From Thermobifida halotolerans (GTDB taxonomy: Bacteria > Actinomycetota > Actinomycetes > Streptosporangiales > Streptosporangiaceae), in NCBI RefSeq assembly GCF_003574835.2, contig NZ_CP063196.1:2728001-2792000 (forward strand): a stretch of 64,000 nucleotides of DNA, given 5' to 3'. Shown here in pieces: positions 62,453 through 64,000 of this stretch. Both the position numbers and the translations under genes were made by a program. The notes beneath the pieces are model-generated. The model did no database searches. It was not told where the DNA came from and was given only the letters and a program-made list of their open reading frames with translations. The stretch's first letter is position 1; each line of letters starts with the position of its first letter.

Positions 62453-63082
62453 CTACGACACGGCTCCGGCGAACCATTGACGTGCCCTATTCAACACCTC
62501 GGGAGGCAGTCCGTGTCCACCCGGGTGCTCGTGCATCTGCACGGTCGCAGAGCATTCTCGCAGTTGATCGGCCAACAGGCGAGCCTGATCGATGGGTGTG
62601 ACGGTATCGGCGACCCCCGCCCCGACGAACACCGACACGTCCGAGAGGTCCACCGGCCGGATCGGTCTGCCCTGCAGCGGCGCGGCGACGGCGAACAGGG
62701 CTGCCCTGCGCAGCAGGCCGGGGTGCAGCAACAGGGTGGCCGCGGCCATGTTCGCCCCGTTGGAGAAGCCGACCGCGGCCGTGGCTGCGGGGTCGAGGCC
62801 GTAGGCCGCGGTGGCTGCCCGGACGAAGTCGGCCAGTTCGGCCGCGCGGGCGATCACGTCGTCGACGTCGAACACGCCCTCGCGCAGGCGGCGGAACCAG
62901 CGGTTGGCCCCGTTCTCGTCGACCCTGCCGCGCGGCGACAGCAGCGCGGCGCCGGGGACCAGGACCTGTCCCAGCTCCAGCAGGTCGTACTCGTCGGCTC
63001 CGGTGCCGTGCAGCAGGAGCAGGGTGGGCGCGCCCGGATGGCTCCCCGGGCGGAACACGTGGGTGAAGCCGAGATCGGCCAC
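62453..63082 (-). CDS. mhqD: Phospholipase/carboxylesterase-type alpha/beta hydrolase, MhqD-like
   Basis: A 209-residue hydrolase. N-terminal LLLLHGTGADEYDLLELGQ (about 22-40) carries the oxyanion region; the nucleophile elbow GFSNGAN is near 114 (Ser), the Asp is in GVADTVTP near 166 and the His in GHGLPPE near 195. GTG 63082 follows GAGGAG and lies 5 nt after the stop of the dioxygenase gene, so the two are translationally linked. In Bacillus MhqD/MhqO handle quinone-like electrophiles; the same is inferred here from the pairing. Confidence 0.85.
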   Translation of the reverse strand: MADLGFTHVFRPGSHPGAPTLLLLHGTGADEYDLLELGQVLVPGAALLSPRGRVDENGANRWFRRLREGVFDVDDVIARAAELADFVRAATAAYGLDPAATAAVGFSNGANMAAATLLLHPGLLRRAALFAVAAPLQGRPIRPVDLSDVSVFVGAGVADTVTPIDQARLLADQLRECSATVQMHEHPGGHGLPPEVLNRARQWFAGAVS

Positions 63083-63087
63083 CGGTC

Positions 63088-64000
63088 TCACTCCTCGGTC
63101 TTCAGGGCGGGCAGCGTCCGCTCGATCTGGGTCCGGTTGGGCTCCAGCCACGGCGGCAGCCGGAGTCTGCGGCCGAGTTCCAGCAGCGGCTCGTCGTAGT
63201 CGAATCCGGGGCCGTCGGTGGCGATCTCCAGCAGCACCCCGCCGGGCTCGCGGAAGTAGACGGAGGTGAAGTAGGAGCGGTCGCGCACCTCGGTCACGTT
63301 CACCCCGTCGTCCAGCAGGCGCTGCCGCCAGTCGAGTTGGGCCTGCTGGTCGGGGGCCCGGTAGGCGACGTGGTGCACGGTGCCCACGGCCACCTGGCCG
63401 AGCCGGGCGGTGGGCATGGCGACGACGTCCACGACGGTGCCCACGGCCTGTCCCGCCGCGCCGGTGCGGAAGCGCAGGCGCGCGCCGTCCTCGGCGGCCA
63501 GGGTGAAGCCGAGTCGGTCCTGGAGCATGGCGGCGGTCTGCTCGTGGTCGCGTTCGGTGAGGGTGACCGCGCGGATGCCGCGGATGGCGTGCTCGACCGG
63601 GACCCCGCCGCCGTCCCACGGGTCGGTGTCGTGGTGGTCGGGACCGGCTACCAGTTCGAGGAGCAGGCCGTCGGGGTCGCGCAGACTCAGCACGTCCTCC
63701 TCCAGCCGCTCCTCCGGCCTGCTGGAGGGCACGCCCAGCCGCGCCAGGTGCTGCTGCCACCAGCCGATCGATCCCTCGGGCACGGAGAAGGAGGTGACGG
63801 TGGCCTGGCCCGCCCCGATCCGCCCCCTGGGCGCCTCGGGCCACGGGAAGAAGGTCATGATGGTGCCCGGGTTGCCCGCGCGGTCGCCGTAGTACAGGTG
63901 GTAGGTGTCGGGGGCGTCGAAGTTGACCGTCCGTTTGACCAGCCGCATTCCCAACACGGTGCGGTAGAAGTCCGCGTTGGTCTGCGGGTCGCCGGCGATC
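63088..64000 (-). CDS. mhqO: Ring-cleaving dioxygenase / glyoxalase-fold protein, MhqO-like, 5' end missing
   Basis: Most of a VOC-superfamily protein of about 310-320 residues; the N-terminus is beyond the window (first visible residues IAGDPQTNADFYRTVLGMRL). Two repeats of the fold: residues in VLGMRLVKRTVNFDAPDTYHLYYGD and LEEDVLSLRDPDGLLLELVAGPDHH, then AVGTVHHVAYRAPDQQ and YFTSVYFREPGGVLLEIATD. His/Glu metal ligands are present (HHVAYR, LLEIATD). Paired with an MhqD-type hydrolase, it probably detoxifies quinones or other electrophiles. Stop at 63088. Confidence 0.87.
   Translation of the reverse strand, partial: IAGDPQTNADFYRTVLGMRLVKRTVNFDAPDTYHLYYGDRAGNPGTIMTFFPWPEAPRGRIGAGQATVTSFSVPEGSIGWWQQHLARLGVPSSRPEERLEEDVLSLRDPDGLLLELVAGPDHHDTDPWDGGGVPVEHAIRGIRAVTLTERDHEQTAAMLQDRLGFTLAAEDGARLRFRTGAAGQAVGTVVDVVAMPTARLGQVAVGTVHHVAYRAPDQQAQLDWRQRLLDDGVNVTEVRDRSYFTSVYFREPGGVLLEIATDGPGFDYDEPLLELGRRLRLPPWLEPNRTQIERTLPALKTEE

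Overview
The window is high-GC DNA from an actinobacterium. The evidence points to the family Nocardiopsaceae and most likely to Thermobifida: a type II fatty-acid operon of the actinobacterial kind, GTG/TTG starts, OpcA, a sufR-led SUF operon, and a CBM2-linked pectin lyase preceded by a near-perfect match to the CelR operator known from T. fusca. The genus is inferred from gene content and was not checked by alignment.

Layout. 1-8.1 kb: the start of pxpA, a membrane protein, a PucR-type regulator (fasR-like) divergent from fabD-fabH-acpP-fabF, then an accD6-like carboxyltransferase. 8.3-15.3 kb: a degenerate EAL/CBS protein, an SGNH hydrolase, an SseB-like protein, a 708-residue orphan, an MBL hydrolase and a DUF1269 protein. 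15.4-22.1 kb: the minus-strand operon sufR-B-D-Rieske-C-S-U-T, with overlapping start and stop codons, a terminator, and an iron-box-like sequence upstream. 22.3-30.2 kb: an ABC exporter pair, a small membrane protein, arcB and arcA with an ARG-box-like site, an EamA transporter, heme A synthase (ctaA/COX15) and a PrsW-type protease. 30.3-38 kb: an amidase, a gene remnant, TetR, acyl-CoA ligase, acyl-CoA dehydrogenase, two methyltransferases and a small membrane protein. 38.4-48.6 kb: ctaB divergent from the pentose-phosphate/glycolysis set tkt-tal-pgi-zwf-opcA-pgl. 48.6-50.4 kb: an SSI-type protease inhibitor, a DUF397 remnant, and a small ORF framed by RNA hairpins. 50.4-53.9 kb: five genes of unknown function. 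54-57.2 kb: a secreted rhamnogalacturonan lyase, a zinc-ribbon protein and a small Lsr2-like protein. 57.2-64 kb: a TnpB-related remnant, an amino-acid permease, an ACT-GNAT protein, an M20 amidohydrolase, and an mhqD-mhqO-like pair cut by the window end.

How the parts fit. The fab/accD genes make fatty acids, and the acyl-CoA ligase/dehydrogenase pair near 33-35 kb activates and oxidises acyl chains. ctaA and ctaB make heme A for cytochrome oxidase. zwf-opcA-pgl with tkt-tal-pgi form the oxidative and non-oxidative pentose phosphate routes, although no gnd is seen here. ArcA and ArcB degrade arginine.

The least explained part is 50.4-53.9 kb. All five genes there have the same 9-10 bp element (TGTCCGAGAG or close), in the same orientation as the gene, upstream of the start codon. 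This suggests one regulon whose function is unknown.
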